From Lachnospiraceae bacterium AC2029 (GTDB lineage: Bacteria > Bacillota > Clostridia > Lachnospirales > Lachnospiraceae): a stretch of 64,000 nucleotides of DNA. A model generated the notes under the pieces. It made no database searches. It was not told the origin of the DNA and was given only the letters and a program-made list of their open reading frames with translations. Made by a program: the position numbers and the translations under genes. Numbering within the stretch: position 1 is the stretch's first letter; each line of letters starts with the position of its first letter. The stretch covers positions 1,116,001 through 1,180,000 of the forward strand of contig JNLK01000001.1 in NCBI GenBank assembly GCA_000703065.1. Reading direction: 5' to 3'. Shown here one piece after another: positions 32,820 to 40,703 of the stretch.

Positions 32820-33572
32820 TCATTTAGCCTCCATATGGTTGATCCGGTTTGCCAGGAATCCGGCACCGAAACCATTGTCGATATTTACAACGGAGACGCC
32901 CGCAGCGCAGGAATTCAACATGGAAAGAAGTGCCGAGAGTCCCTCAAAGGAGGCTCCGTAACCCACACTGGTGGGAACCGCGATCACCGGGCAGTCCGCC
33001 AGGCCTCCGATCACGCTGGCCAGTGCACCCTCCATTCCGGCAATGGCGATCACTACACTTGCACCCATGATATCATCCATATGACTCAGCAACCGGTGAA
33101 GTCCTGCCACACCCACGTCATAGAGACGGACCACTTCATTTCCGTAGAATTCAGCAGTGACCGCCGCTTCCTCCGCTACCGGGATGTCGCTGGTTCCGCC
33201 GGTGGCTACAACAATCTTCCCAAGTCCGCTTCTCTCCTGCGTTTCGCCCAGGATCCCAAGCCTCGCTTCCGGATGGTATTCCATGGGACAGGTCTTCCGG
33301 ATCTCTTCCGCCGCTTCGGCGGAAAGCCGGGTGATCAGGATCCGGTCCTGCCCCTTCTCCTGCATCAGGGTTATGATCCCAAGGATCTGCTCCGTGGTCT
33401 TTCCTGCCCCGTAGATCACCTCGGCAGCTCCCTGCCGGATGCTCCGGTGAGTGTCCGGCTTGGCGTATCCCAGATCCTCAAACGGCGCCTTCTTTATTTC
33501 CAGCACCGCATCCTCTATCGTCATCGCTCCTTCCTGCACTGCAGTCAGGACCTCCTTTAAATCACCGTTCAT
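32820..33572 (-). CDS. larB: Nickel-pincer cofactor biosynthesis protein LarB
   Basis: A 250-residue protein, the usual LarB length, with the AIR carboxylase-like domain: GYAKPDTHRSIRQGAAEVIY, VVATGGTSDIPVAEEAAVTA, MEGALASVIGGLADCPVIAV and PTSVGYGASFEG. LarB carboxylates and hydrolyses nicotinic acid adenine dinucleotide, the first step of pincer-cofactor synthesis. The ATG at 33572 has AAGGGG six bases upstream. Longer in-frame readings would begin inside the terminator at 33612-33647. larC follows directly. LarE, LarA and a nickel transporter are not in the window. Confidence 0.93.
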   Translation of the reverse strand: MNGDLKEVLTAVQEGAMTIEDAVLEIKKAPFEDLGYAKPDTHRSIRQGAAEVIYGAGKTTEQILGIITLMQEKGQDRILITRLSAEAAEEIRKTCPMEYHPEARLGILGETQERSGLGKIVVATGGTSDIPVAEEAAVTAEFYGNEVVRLYDVGVAGLHRLLSHMDDIMGASVVIAIAGMEGALASVIGGLADCPVIAVPTSVGYGASFEGLSALLSMLNSCAAGVSVVNIDNGFGAGFLANRINHMEAK

Positions 33573-33611
33573 ATCCGACCCCTTCAGTCCGTCGAGTTCT
33601 CCGTTCATTAT

Positions 33612-33647
33612 AAAAAAAAGCGGTTCCGTAAATAATGCGGAACCGCT
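33612..33647 (-). terminator. Strong rho-independent terminator
   Basis: On the minus strand, AGCGGTTCCG and CGGAACCGCT form a perfect 10 bp stem with a 9-base loop, followed by TTTTTTTT. It ends the leftward operon of small membrane proteins nine bases after its last stop codon, upstream of larB. Confidence 0.92.
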
Positions 33648-33655
33648 CATCGGTC

Positions 33656-33973
33656 CTACTTACTTGCTTTGAATAAAGAAGCCCTTATTACACCCTTCGG
33701 GTCCTTTATAAGCAGAATAACGATCCAGATCACCATTGCGAGGGCAACAACTGAAAGCCCAAGGAAGAAGTCATTCAGCATATCCTTCGGATCCGGAGTA
33801 AAGTACGCAGCACCAAGCTCGATATATTCAAATACGGCGTCTACAAGCCACATCAGGGAAGCCCCCCAGAACAGCCAGCAGAGGATCCCTCTGTGAAGCT
33901 CATCGTCCGGAGCATGCTTATACCAGATTGCCGTGCTGATCACGGCCGCAAATACAGTCGTAAGAAGTGTCAT
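33656..33973 (-). CDS. Small three-helix membrane protein
   Basis: A 105-residue protein with three hydrophobic segments: LLTTVFAAVISTAIWY, ILCWLFWGASLMWLVDAVFEY and LGLSVVALAMVIWIVILLI. The family is not recognised. Its ATG overlaps the stop of the preceding gene (ATGA), so it is translationally coupled to the 140-residue membrane protein. A strong terminator follows. Confidence 0.75.
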   Translation of the reverse strand: MTLLTTVFAAVISTAIWYKHAPDDELHRGILCWLFWGASLMWLVDAVFEYIELGAAYFTPDPKDMLNDFFLGLSVVALAMVIWIVILLIKDPKGVIRASLFKASK

Positions 33974-34392
33974 GCCTTTGATACCTCCTTAGCGATCTTG
34001 AATTCGCGGAGCGCTTTCTTCTCCATTGCATGAGACACGATCAGCATAATTCCCCAGACAAGCGTAATGAGACCGGCCATGGACGTGCCGACCGTCATCA
34101 TTTCATGGAACATTTCCGATGCATCCGCCGGATCCGACATGGCTGTCAGGAACGGGAACCACGGAACCACCTCTCCGTGCCACAAATGTTCGAAGGCAAG
34201 GAGGATCACGCCTCCCCAGAGAAGCTTATTCAACCAACCAAGTTTTCTTGAAAAAGGAATACGGGTCACCGTCTCAACGGTTCCGTCCTCCTGCACCACA
34301 TCCAGGGTCTCGGGAGTCTCCTTCGACTTAGCAACCTTCTCAGCTACTGTTGTGATGACTGCTTCCACAGCCGGTACAATAAAACATGCCAT
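33970..34392 (-). CDS. Membrane protein of unknown function
   Basis: A 140-residue protein beginning MACFIVPAVEAVITTVAEKV. Two or three helices follow (LNKLLWGGVILLAFEHLWHG and GTSMAGLITLVWGIMLIVSH), and the tail is basic. The ATG at 34392 is chosen because AGGAGG lies seven bases upstream. The EHLWHGE and MFHEMM His/Glu pairs between helices could bind metal (inference). It is the first gene of a two-gene operon driven by the promoter at 34463-34491. Confidence 0.75.
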   Translation of the reverse strand: MACFIVPAVEAVITTVAEKVAKSKETPETLDVVQEDGTVETVTRIPFSRKLGWLNKLLWGGVILLAFEHLWHGEVVPWFPFLTAMSDPADASEMFHEMMTVGTSMAGLITLVWGIMLIVSHAMEKKALREFKIAKEVSKA

Positions 34393-34462
34393 AAATAACC
34401 CTCCTTGACAGTTAATAATGACTACCGTCGGAGCTGATCGTGCGTTCAGCACTGACACTATT

Positions 34463-34491
34463 ACTGTACCACATTACGGCCCTTCGGTCAA
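34463..34491 (-). promoter_or_regulatory. Probable promoter of the two-gene membrane-protein operon
   Basis: On the minus strand, TTGACC and TACAGT are separated by exactly 17 bases, about 70 bases upstream of the ATG at 34392. Confidence 0.65.
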
Positions 34492-34551
34492 AAAAATCTG
34501 TGACTGATAAGCCGATTCTCACCAATTCATTTTCGTCGCTTCGGATTCCTG

Positions 34552-34758
34552 TCACATCTGTTCAAATCCCGTCATAACAAGAGACTTCGTTTCAGGATCT
34601 TCCGTACTTGGTACCGTCACCTGATACTTCTCCTGCTCTTCATTCCGGGAATATCTGTCATACCCTGTCGCCTTCAGCCACATACGAGTTGCAAGCGCCA
34701 GAAGAACTACGATTACAACGAGGATCAACACACTTACAAGTAATTTTTTTACCTTCAT
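34552..34758 (-). CDS. Small single-helix membrane peptide
   Basis: A 68-residue protein that starts MKVKKLLVSVLILVVIVVLL, a signal-anchor, followed by a short hydrophilic domain (YDRYSRNEEQEKYQVTVPST). The ATG at 34758 has AGAGAGG upstream. The family is not recognised. It lies upstream of the two-gene membrane operon but is separated from it by that operon's own promoter. Confidence 0.6.
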   Translation of the reverse strand: MKVKKLLVSVLILVVIVVLLALATRMWLKATGYDRYSRNEEQEKYQVTVPSTEDPETKSLVMTGFEQM

Positions 34759-34904
34759 TCCTAACCTCTCTTTTTCTGTCCGTTTTTGCTTACACCGTCT
34801 GTTATAACAAACCAAAGTGACGTTAATGTGACTGTAAATGTCACCTTCAGAAAAATCGAACAGGAGAAGAACAGCGATACAGCCTCCGTGTCACATTTTC
34901 CACA

Positions 34905-34964
34905 TAACAGAGGGACGGGTTCAATGTCGCATTTTCATGTGACATTGAACCCGTCCCTCTGTTA
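34905..34964. repeat. Perfect 24 bp inverted repeat (REP-like palindrome)
   Basis: The left arm 34905-34928 (TAACAGAGGGACGGGTTCAA then TGTC) is exactly complementary to 34941-34964, with a 12-base loop. There is no T-run on either strand, so it does not look like a simple terminator. The GGGACGGGTT core resembles the GGGGACGG units near 44.4 kb. It lies just downstream of the 1297-residue secreted protein gene. Confidence 0.85.
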
Positions 34965-34989
34965 TACCCCCCGATGATGATTATTCATC

Positions 34990-37900
34990 CTACGGGTTTG
35001 TGCAATATCCTTCTGCGTCAAAATTGTACTTCTTTCCGTCGATGGTGTAGGATCTGCTCTTTGCATACCAGCTGTCCGAACCATACCACCAGCCCTTGGC
35101 TGTCTTGTGCCAGCTGCACTGAACCGGATCTCTCTGGACACAGTTGTTCTCGATCCACCAGCCCTGAACAAACTCATCATGTGCGGCATATCCGTTTGCG
35201 TGGAAGTAATACCAGTTACCGTCGATCTTCATCCACTGTTTTGCAAGCGTCTTACCGCCGGCCAGGACATATTTCCATCCGGTCTTATCTTCCTTCCAGC
35301 CGGGTACGGCGTTCTTGCCGTCCCATGCACCGCCCCTGGTCAGATAATAACCCTGCCGGTAGGTACCCATTTCCAGGTAACCGTTCTTATCGAAGAAGTA
35401 CCACTTGCTGTCGATCTTCTGCCAGCAATTCTTAGCGGTCCAGCCGAGGGAATCCACATATTTCCAGTTGGAACCTTCCTTCACCCATTTTCCGATTCCC
35501 TTATAGGTCTGTGTGCCGTTCTTATTGTACCACCTGCCCTTGATCCATTCCTCGGAATACTTCTTCTTATCCTTGTCATCCCCCTTCTCCTCTTCCTGTT
35601 CTTCTTCCTCTTCCTTCTCATCTTCAGGAATTTCGAAACGGGAACGTGGATAGTAGTCTTTACCTGCCGTATCACCCTCATAAACCTTCTTGCCCAGCTG
35701 TTTGATCTCAAGGCTCAGGGCCTCGGGCTCCACAGCCAGAGAGGAAAGGCTTCCTTTGATCTGCAGCTCCGGTCGATCGGACAGCGCTGCATTCCATGCA
35801 TCCACCGCACCTGTGGCACAGTTCTTTGTGAAGAGTGAATAGTAATTGTTATCCGGATTGGAGGTGTACTCCTGAAGCATTGCGTACTCATCTGCCGTCA
35901 GTTCTACGGAGTAATAGTAGTTCGGAGTCTGGGAATCATTCCCCCGGAACTGCTTGTAGATCTCCCGGTTGATGACCAGACCGCCTTCGGACTCCCCGTT
36001 GATCGGGTTTTTTCCCAGGCTCCGTGTCATAGTGTACATGACGACAGCTGACTTCATCATGCTGTTAAAGGCCTCAACATCGTCGATCTCCTCGCCGTTC
36101 AAATACTTTTGGAGTTCATCGGCAAATGTTCTCAGGTCCGGTACATAGTAGTACATGGCACTTCCCCTGATCGCTCTGTAGAGCGTAACCAGGTTGGAAT
36201 CGTCATAGGAATAGTTGGTGAAGGTAATGGTCTCGCCCTTCTTCAGTTGAATGGTTTCCGCCTGGGAATGGCTGTCATTCGTGATTTCCTTAAAGTAACT
36301 CTCTCTGTCCCCCAGATCCAGATCCGGATCGTAGAGTGCCGGATCCGAGGTATACTTCTCCGGATCCTTATCATAATCCATGATCAGCTCGGTGAACTTG
36401 TCCTCCGGCTTATAGTACGCATAATAGCTGGCCTGAAGGTCCATATCTTCATATGCCGTAAATGTGGTACTGCCGTGAGGTACCAGCTGTCCCTTTCCGC
36501 TGGGTCGGCCGTAGATCGTAAGCTGTCCGACGATCTTCTCTCCCGAATAGTTTCCGATCACCACCTTGCAGGAAGCAGATACCTTGTCATTGGAGGAACC
36601 TGCATATGCGGTTACGATCACCGCCTTGCCATCCTCCGGCACATCTCCCTTTACGAGGATCCGGCCAAAGGAATTCACTTCCACCAGCGGATCCGATGAC
36701 TCATAGCGAAGGGACGTATCATAAAGCGTTCCGGAACCGGTAACCTTCGCATTCAGCTGATAGATATCTCCCTTACGCTCCAGTCTGACGGTCCGGGGAA
36801 GTCCCGTAACCTCAGCCTGACCGAACTCCACCTTGATATCCGTATCTTCATTTACGATGATCTTGCCGGAAGCCTTGACCTTCCTTCCGTTCACCTTCAC
36901 GGAGGAGATCACCTTGGGTTCCTCCTGTATGGGCTCGATGGTCAGTTCCGTTCCCTTCTTAACCATAAAACCGGAGAAAAGCAGAGGTATGGAGCTGCCG
37001 TCTGTGGTTTCAGTCAGTATGAAATCGCTGTTATACTCGTCAAAGGTTACAGCAGCATAATCCTCGATATCATCTACCGCCTGGATGACGAATGCTATGC
37101 CGTGATAATCATAATCACGGTACTTAACAAAGACCAGACTTTCTCCTGCCTTCTTTATCTCAAGGATCCTGCCGTCGGAACCCTCCTTCACTTCAGCCAC
37201 ACCGCTTTCTGTCAGGATCGAGGTCTCCCATGTCAGGTCATCCGTCGTGATATATCCGTCCTCTCTCTTCATGTATGCATATTCCGAAACGTTAAGCTCG
37301 GCCCCAACGGGCAGCTGAAGAATGATGTGCTTGTCGGAACCTACCGAAATACCGGAGAAGATGATCTTCAGCCAGGTTTCTCTCTCCGGCATGGTGAAGA
37401 AGTAGGCATCCTTCTCAGAATCGTAATTCTCCTCCTTCAGTATGGACTCGCCGTTCAGACGGATCTCCGCAAGCTCGCATGCATATAAAATTGTCTCGGT
37501 ACCCTTTGCGGATACATAAATCTTTGTTCCCGGAGCGATAGGATCCCCGTCAAGTTCCTGACCCGCCTCATCAAAGAGAGCAACCTTCCCCTTTGATCCT
37601 TCCGTTTCAACAACCTCGGTATGAAGCGAATAATCCGGACCGGTCTCATACTCCAGTTTCTTCGGTGCACTGACATAGACCCAGCCGGTATCATCCTGAT
37701 AACCTGCATCCGGTTCCTCCACACCGTTACTGTTGTTCATGTAGTAACCCGGAAGATTTTCTACCACATCATCTCTTATCCCCTTCGGTGCATCCATAAT
37801 GGAAAAGATTCCTGTCCCTGTCGGATCCAGCTTATAGGAGGTATCTTCCCCGTCTCTGGTTCCAACCGCAAGGTTCCATGCACGTGTGGCAACCGATGTG

Positions 37901-38883
37901 CAGTCGTTCTTCAGAAGAGAGAACCTGTTCAGATTTCCCTGAAGACCTTCGGTCAGCAGCTCCAGCTGCCTCTCTGTGATATCCATCTCATAGGTCACAT
38001 TTTCATACTGATCCCACTCCAGCTTCTGATTATAGAGCTCCCTGTTAAAGCATACGCCGCCATCGGTCACACCGTCCAGAAGCTTCATGATGTCCAGATT
38101 TTCCTTATTCAGAACCGACTTCAGTTCTTCCAGTTCACTCATGGCGTCATTCGGTTTCTCTGCCAGTGCGGCAAGAATGATCCTGATCACCGCGGTCTTT
38201 CCGGCCTCGGTAATCTCCGTCCAAAGAGTACTGTTCTGCAGCATATTAAGGACCGTATCCTTGATGGAAAGATCAAAAGCCCGGTACATTCCGATGGTTA
38301 CGATCTCACCGCGGTTCAGCGTAATGCCCGTCATGCCTTCCGTCAGTGTGAAATAATCCGAGGGATCATTTCCCGTGTGATTGGATCCGTAGGAAATGTC
38401 CTCGCGGATATCCGCATAGTACTGATCGGAAATCGTATATCCCGCATAGAGATCAGGCACCTCGATGGAAACGCCGTCCTTATAGGATGTGAACAGCAGG
38501 TAGTCATGTCCGTCATAGAACGGCATGGAGTCATTATACCGTACCAGAAGCTTCAGATTCCCCACGATCTCGGTTCCGTCGGAATAATCGTCAACGAATA
38601 CCGTGTACTCCTCTTCTTCGGTACTGATCCGTACCGAACCCGGCTTCATGGCCCTCAGGTTTCCTTCCCCGTCCACCCAGGCTATGGCCGGGTCTTCCGA
38701 TGTGGCAGCCACACCGGCCGGGATAAATTCTTTCTTTACTTCACCCTCTGTCATCGTGACCTTCGTTGGTCCTGCCTCCTCGGCATGGGACACAAAGCCC
38801 GCAGCCGACAGGGTCTGGAACACCAGGAAGAACGAAAGAACAAGACAGATCAGGCTTCTTCGCCCTTTTCGAATTGCTTTCAT
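34990..38883 (-). CDS. Secreted protein with duplicated NlpC/P60- or LRAT-like domains and cell-wall-binding repeats
   Basis: A 1297-residue protein. A signal peptide (SLICLVLSFFLVFQTLSAAG, then VSHAEE) is followed by a Big-like strand region and two similar modules. Module one has IVGNLKLLVRYND and later SLLKNDCTSVATRAWN. Module two has IVGQLTIYGRPSG and SLFTKNCATGAVDAWN. The Asn-Cys motif in each resembles the catalytic Cys region of permuted papain-like or DUF4105 proteins. A Glu/Lys-rich linker leads to C-terminal aromatic repeats (WQKIDSKWYFFDKNGY, WMKIDGNWYYFHANGY) of the choline/glucan-binding type. The ATG at 38883 has GAAGG six bases upstream. A cell-surface cysteine hydrolase or acyltransferase is likely (inference). 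Confidence 0.75.
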   Translation of the reverse strand: MKAIRKGRRSLICLVLSFFLVFQTLSAAGFVSHAEEAGPTKVTMTEGEVKKEFIPAGVAATSEDPAIAWVDGEGNLRAMKPGSVRISTEEEEYTVFVDDYSDGTEIVGNLKLLVRYNDSMPFYDGHDYLLFTSYKDGVSIEVPDLYAGYTISDQYYADIREDISYGSNHTGNDPSDYFTLTEGMTGITLNRGEIVTIGMYRAFDLSIKDTVLNMLQNSTLWTEITEAGKTAVIRIILAALAEKPNDAMSELEELKSVLNKENLDIMKLLDGVTDGGVCFNRELYNQKLEWDQYENVTYEMDITERQLELLTEGLQGNLNRFSLLKNDCTSVATRAWNLAVGTRDGEDTSYKLDPTGTGIFSIMDAPKGIRDDVVENLPGYYMNNSNGVEEPDAGYQDDTGWVYVSAPKKLEYETGPDYSLHTEVVETEGSKGKVALFDEAGQELDGDPIAPGTKIYVSAKGTETILYACELAEIRLNGESILKEENYDSEKDAYFFTMPERETWLKIIFSGISVGSDKHIILQLPVGAELNVSEYAYMKREDGYITTDDLTWETSILTESGVAEVKEGSDGRILEIKKAGESLVFVKYRDYDYHGIAFVIQAVDDIEDYAAVTFDEYNSDFILTETTDGSSIPLLFSGFMVKKGTELTIEPIQEEPKVISSVKVNGRKVKASGKIIVNEDTDIKVEFGQAEVTGLPRTVRLERKGDIYQLNAKVTGSGTLYDTSLRYESSDPLVEVNSFGRILVKGDVPEDGKAVIVTAYAGSSNDKVSASCKVVIGNYSGEKIVGQLTIYGRPSGKGQLVPHGSTTFTAYEDMDLQASYYAYYKPEDKFTELIMDYDKDPEKYTSDPALYDPDLDLGDRESYFKEITNDSHSQAETIQLKKGETITFTNYSYDDSNLVTLYRAIRGSAMYYYVPDLRTFADELQKYLNGEEIDDVEAFNSMMKSAVVMYTMTRSLGKNPINGESEGGLVINREIYKQFRGNDSQTPNYYYSVELTADEYAMLQEYTSNPDNNYYSLFTKNCATGAVDAWNAALSDRPELQIKGSLSSLAVEPEALSLEIKQLGKKVYEGDTAGKDYYPRSRFEIPEDEKEEEEEQEEEKGDDKDKKKYSEEWIKGRWYNKNGTQTYKGIGKWVKEGSNWKYVDSLGWTAKNCWQKIDSKWYFFDKNGYLEMGTYRQGYYLTRGGAWDGKNAVPGWKEDKTGWKYVLAGGKTLAKQWMKIDGNWYYFHANGYAAHDEFVQGWWIENNCVQRDPVQCSWHKTAKGWWYGSDSWYAKSRSYTIDGKKYNFDAEGYCTNP

Positions 38884-38979
38884 ACTCAACCTTCATCCTT
38901 TCTTTACTACATTAACTTCTGGTTTCGATCCATGTCTACGGGTTACTTCTTTTCTGTTATCTTATCCTTTTGCCGACTG

Positions 38980-39489
38980 TCATTTTCCGAAATCCCTCTT
39001 CCGGATATGGTCCGCACAGGCTATGATCTTATCCTTCCAGTCGTCATCCTGGGCGTCCAGCTGAAAGACATCGTACCCATACTGCTTTCCGAGGGTACAG
39101 ATGATTGCTTCGTCATCAATGTGAAGCGATATCCGGTACTTGTTCGGAAGCTTCTGGGGCAGTGTTGTTTTGTGGTCCCTCTGAACCTCCTTCAGATGTC
39201 TTGTGCCATTTACGATTCCGTCAAATTTCACATGATAGTGCCGGAACAGCCGCCGGATATACTTCTCCGAGCGAAAGGACGAGGTATAGACCCACACCTC
39301 ATACCCCTGCTCCTGGAGTGAACTGATCACATCCGGGGTTCCCAGTCGAAGTCTCTCCTTGTAAATCTTATTCCAGGGAAACCGAAGCGGAGGTTCCGTC
39401 TTGTGCGTCTCCGGGAGCACAAAAAGGACCTCATCCAGGTCAAAGGAGACCCGCATTTTATTCTGATCATTTCCCACTGCCCCCATCAT
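38980..39489 (-). CDS. HAD-like protein (stand-alone)
   Basis: A 169-residue protein with HAD motif I VSFDLDEVLFV (DxDxV), motif II VWVYTSS and a downstream region ISLHIDDEAIICTLG. It lacks an obvious cap domain. The segment YKERLRLGTPDVISSLQEQG and the region after it closely match the C-terminal half of the next gene, so the two are paralogues. No strong ribosome binding site is visible; an internal ATG at 39456 is possible. A small phosphatase or phosphotransferase is expected. It lies 83 bp downstream of the ParB/Srx-HAD fusion on the same strand. Confidence 0.7.
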   Translation of the reverse strand: MMGAVGNDQNKMRVSFDLDEVLFVLPETHKTEPPLRFPWNKIYKERLRLGTPDVISSLQEQGYEVWVYTSSFRSEKYIRRLFRHYHVKFDGIVNGTRHLKEVQRDHKTTLPQKLPNKYRISLHIDDEAIICTLGKQYGYDVFQLDAQDDDWKDKIIACADHIRKRDFGK

Positions 39490-39572
39490 GTTGTTCTACT
39501 CTTTCCGTCCTGATCATATCTGTTCCCGCCTGCCGTTTCCGCTCTGCCCTTTTCGTCCTGCCGTACTGTCGG

Positions 39573-40445
39573 TCAGAACCCCTGAACGATACCGATCACC
39601 TTCCGTGACCATTCCTCCGGCATGGCCGAAATCTCGTATTCCTCGTGCTTTCGTTCTTCGCGGAAGATCCTGACCAGCATTTCCCGGTCGATATGCAGCG
39701 TCTCCCGGTACTGATTCATGATCTTCTTCTCCACCTTCTTCTTCTCGGAGGCAAATCTGCTGTCCTTCCTGGAAAGGCCGGTTACGATCCCGTCCACCTT
39801 TACGGAATAGTGTTTAAAATAATTCCGCATATATTCCAGGGAGTAATACTCGTTGGTGTAGATCCACACGTCATAGCCCTTCTGTCCGAGAAAATGAAGC
39901 AGCGCCGGTATCCCAAGCCGGATCCTCTCCTTATAGGTCTTACTGAGGGAGGGCTTCAGCGGGTTCTCCGCCGGATCCGAAGCCTCCATGCAGAAGATCA
40001 CCTCATCCAGATCCATGGCCACTCTCTTCTCATGGGTTGAGGCGCGGAGCATCTTCTCGATATCCACCTCATTTGTCAGGTTCACGATCTTCACGGGGAT
40101 CATCTTGAAACCGACACGCAGGGCAGCCGCCCATCGGTGATGTCCGTTCAGGATCATATAACCGTCAGGAGAAACCTTCTCCACCGTAATAGGTTCTTCC
40201 ATCACGCTCTGCCCCATATTTCCGAGCCGTTGAAACTCGCGGACATACCGGTTGTATATGCTGTAGTTCGGTCCCACGGTCTTACTGCAGAATTCATCAT
40301 CCGGATTCGGATGAAGCTGCTCAATGGGAACCTTCTTCGTAAACAACCGTTCCCTGCCGCTTGCTTTGATCGGGACCATGATCCCCTCGTATTTTTTTAT
40401 CTCCTGCTCCAGAAACTTTGCAAGTTCGGTATTCGGTGCTGCCAT
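39573..40445 (-). CDS. ParB/Srx-like domain fused to HAD-like domain
   Basis: A 290-residue protein. The N-terminal part has ParB/sulfiredoxin-fold features: VPIEQLHPNPDDEF, then PITVEKVSPDGYMILNGHHR followed by WAAALRVG. The C-terminal part is HAD-like: VAMDLDEVIFCME (DxDxV), YDVWIYTNEYYS and ETLHIDREM. ParB/Srx-fold proteins include CTPases, nucleases and an ADP-dependent serine kinase. The fusion with a HAD domain is unusual and could make and break phosphate bonds in one chain (inference). The ATG at 40445 has AAAGGA nine bases upstream. Its HAD part is paralogous to the adjacent stand-alone gene. Confidence 0.75.
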   Translation of the reverse strand: MAAPNTELAKFLEQEIKKYEGIMVPIKASGRERLFTKKVPIEQLHPNPDDEFCSKTVGPNYSIYNRYVREFQRLGNMGQSVMEEPITVEKVSPDGYMILNGHHRWAAALRVGFKMIPVKIVNLTNEVDIEKMLRASTHEKRVAMDLDEVIFCMEASDPAENPLKPSLSKTYKERIRLGIPALLHFLGQKGYDVWIYTNEYYSLEYMRNYFKHYSVKVDGIVTGLSRKDSRFASEKKKVEKKIMNQYRETLHIDREMLVRIFREERKHEEYEISAMPEEWSRKVIGIVQGF

Positions 40446-40636
40446 ACGACGCCGTCCTTTCCCATACATTTTCATGATACCGGGATCCGTCCCCCTGCCG
40501 AAGATCCGCAGCCCTTAGATGCTTCGCCCGACCCTTCAGACTCTATCCTCATTCTACCACACGGATCGATTTCGTGTCACTCTGAAGTTTCGGAAAATCA
40601 TTGGGAAGACAAGTGCAACAACGCTCAATATAATTC

Positions 40637-40664
40637 TTGTTTTCAATGGGAACTATGTTACAAT
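40637..40664 (+). promoter_or_regulatory. Probable promoter of the secreted repeat protein gene
   Basis: TTGTTT and TACAAT are separated by 16 bases, about 40 bases upstream of the ATG at 40704, which has a perfect AAAGGAGGTG site. The promoter lies in the 258 bp between divergent genes. Confidence 0.5.
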
Positions 40665-40703
40665 GAAGATATCACCTTGATCTCTTACAAAGGAGGTGTC
40701 TCT

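Noticed and set aside
32087-32827. Plus-strand frame encoding Met/Val/Ile-rich repeats that mimic transmembrane segments
   Set aside because: It is the antisense reading of the His/Asp codon repeats in larC.
37621-39321. 566-codon plus-strand frame opposite the secreted wall-binding protein and HAD genes
   Set aside because: It crosses two convincing minus-strand genes and encodes a His/Ile/Leu-rich sequence without known motifs.
40137-40703. N-terminal extension of the secreted repeat protein by about 190 codons
   Set aside because: The extension is antisense to the ParB/Srx-HAD gene; a signal peptide and an AAAGGAGGTG site identify the ATG at 40704.
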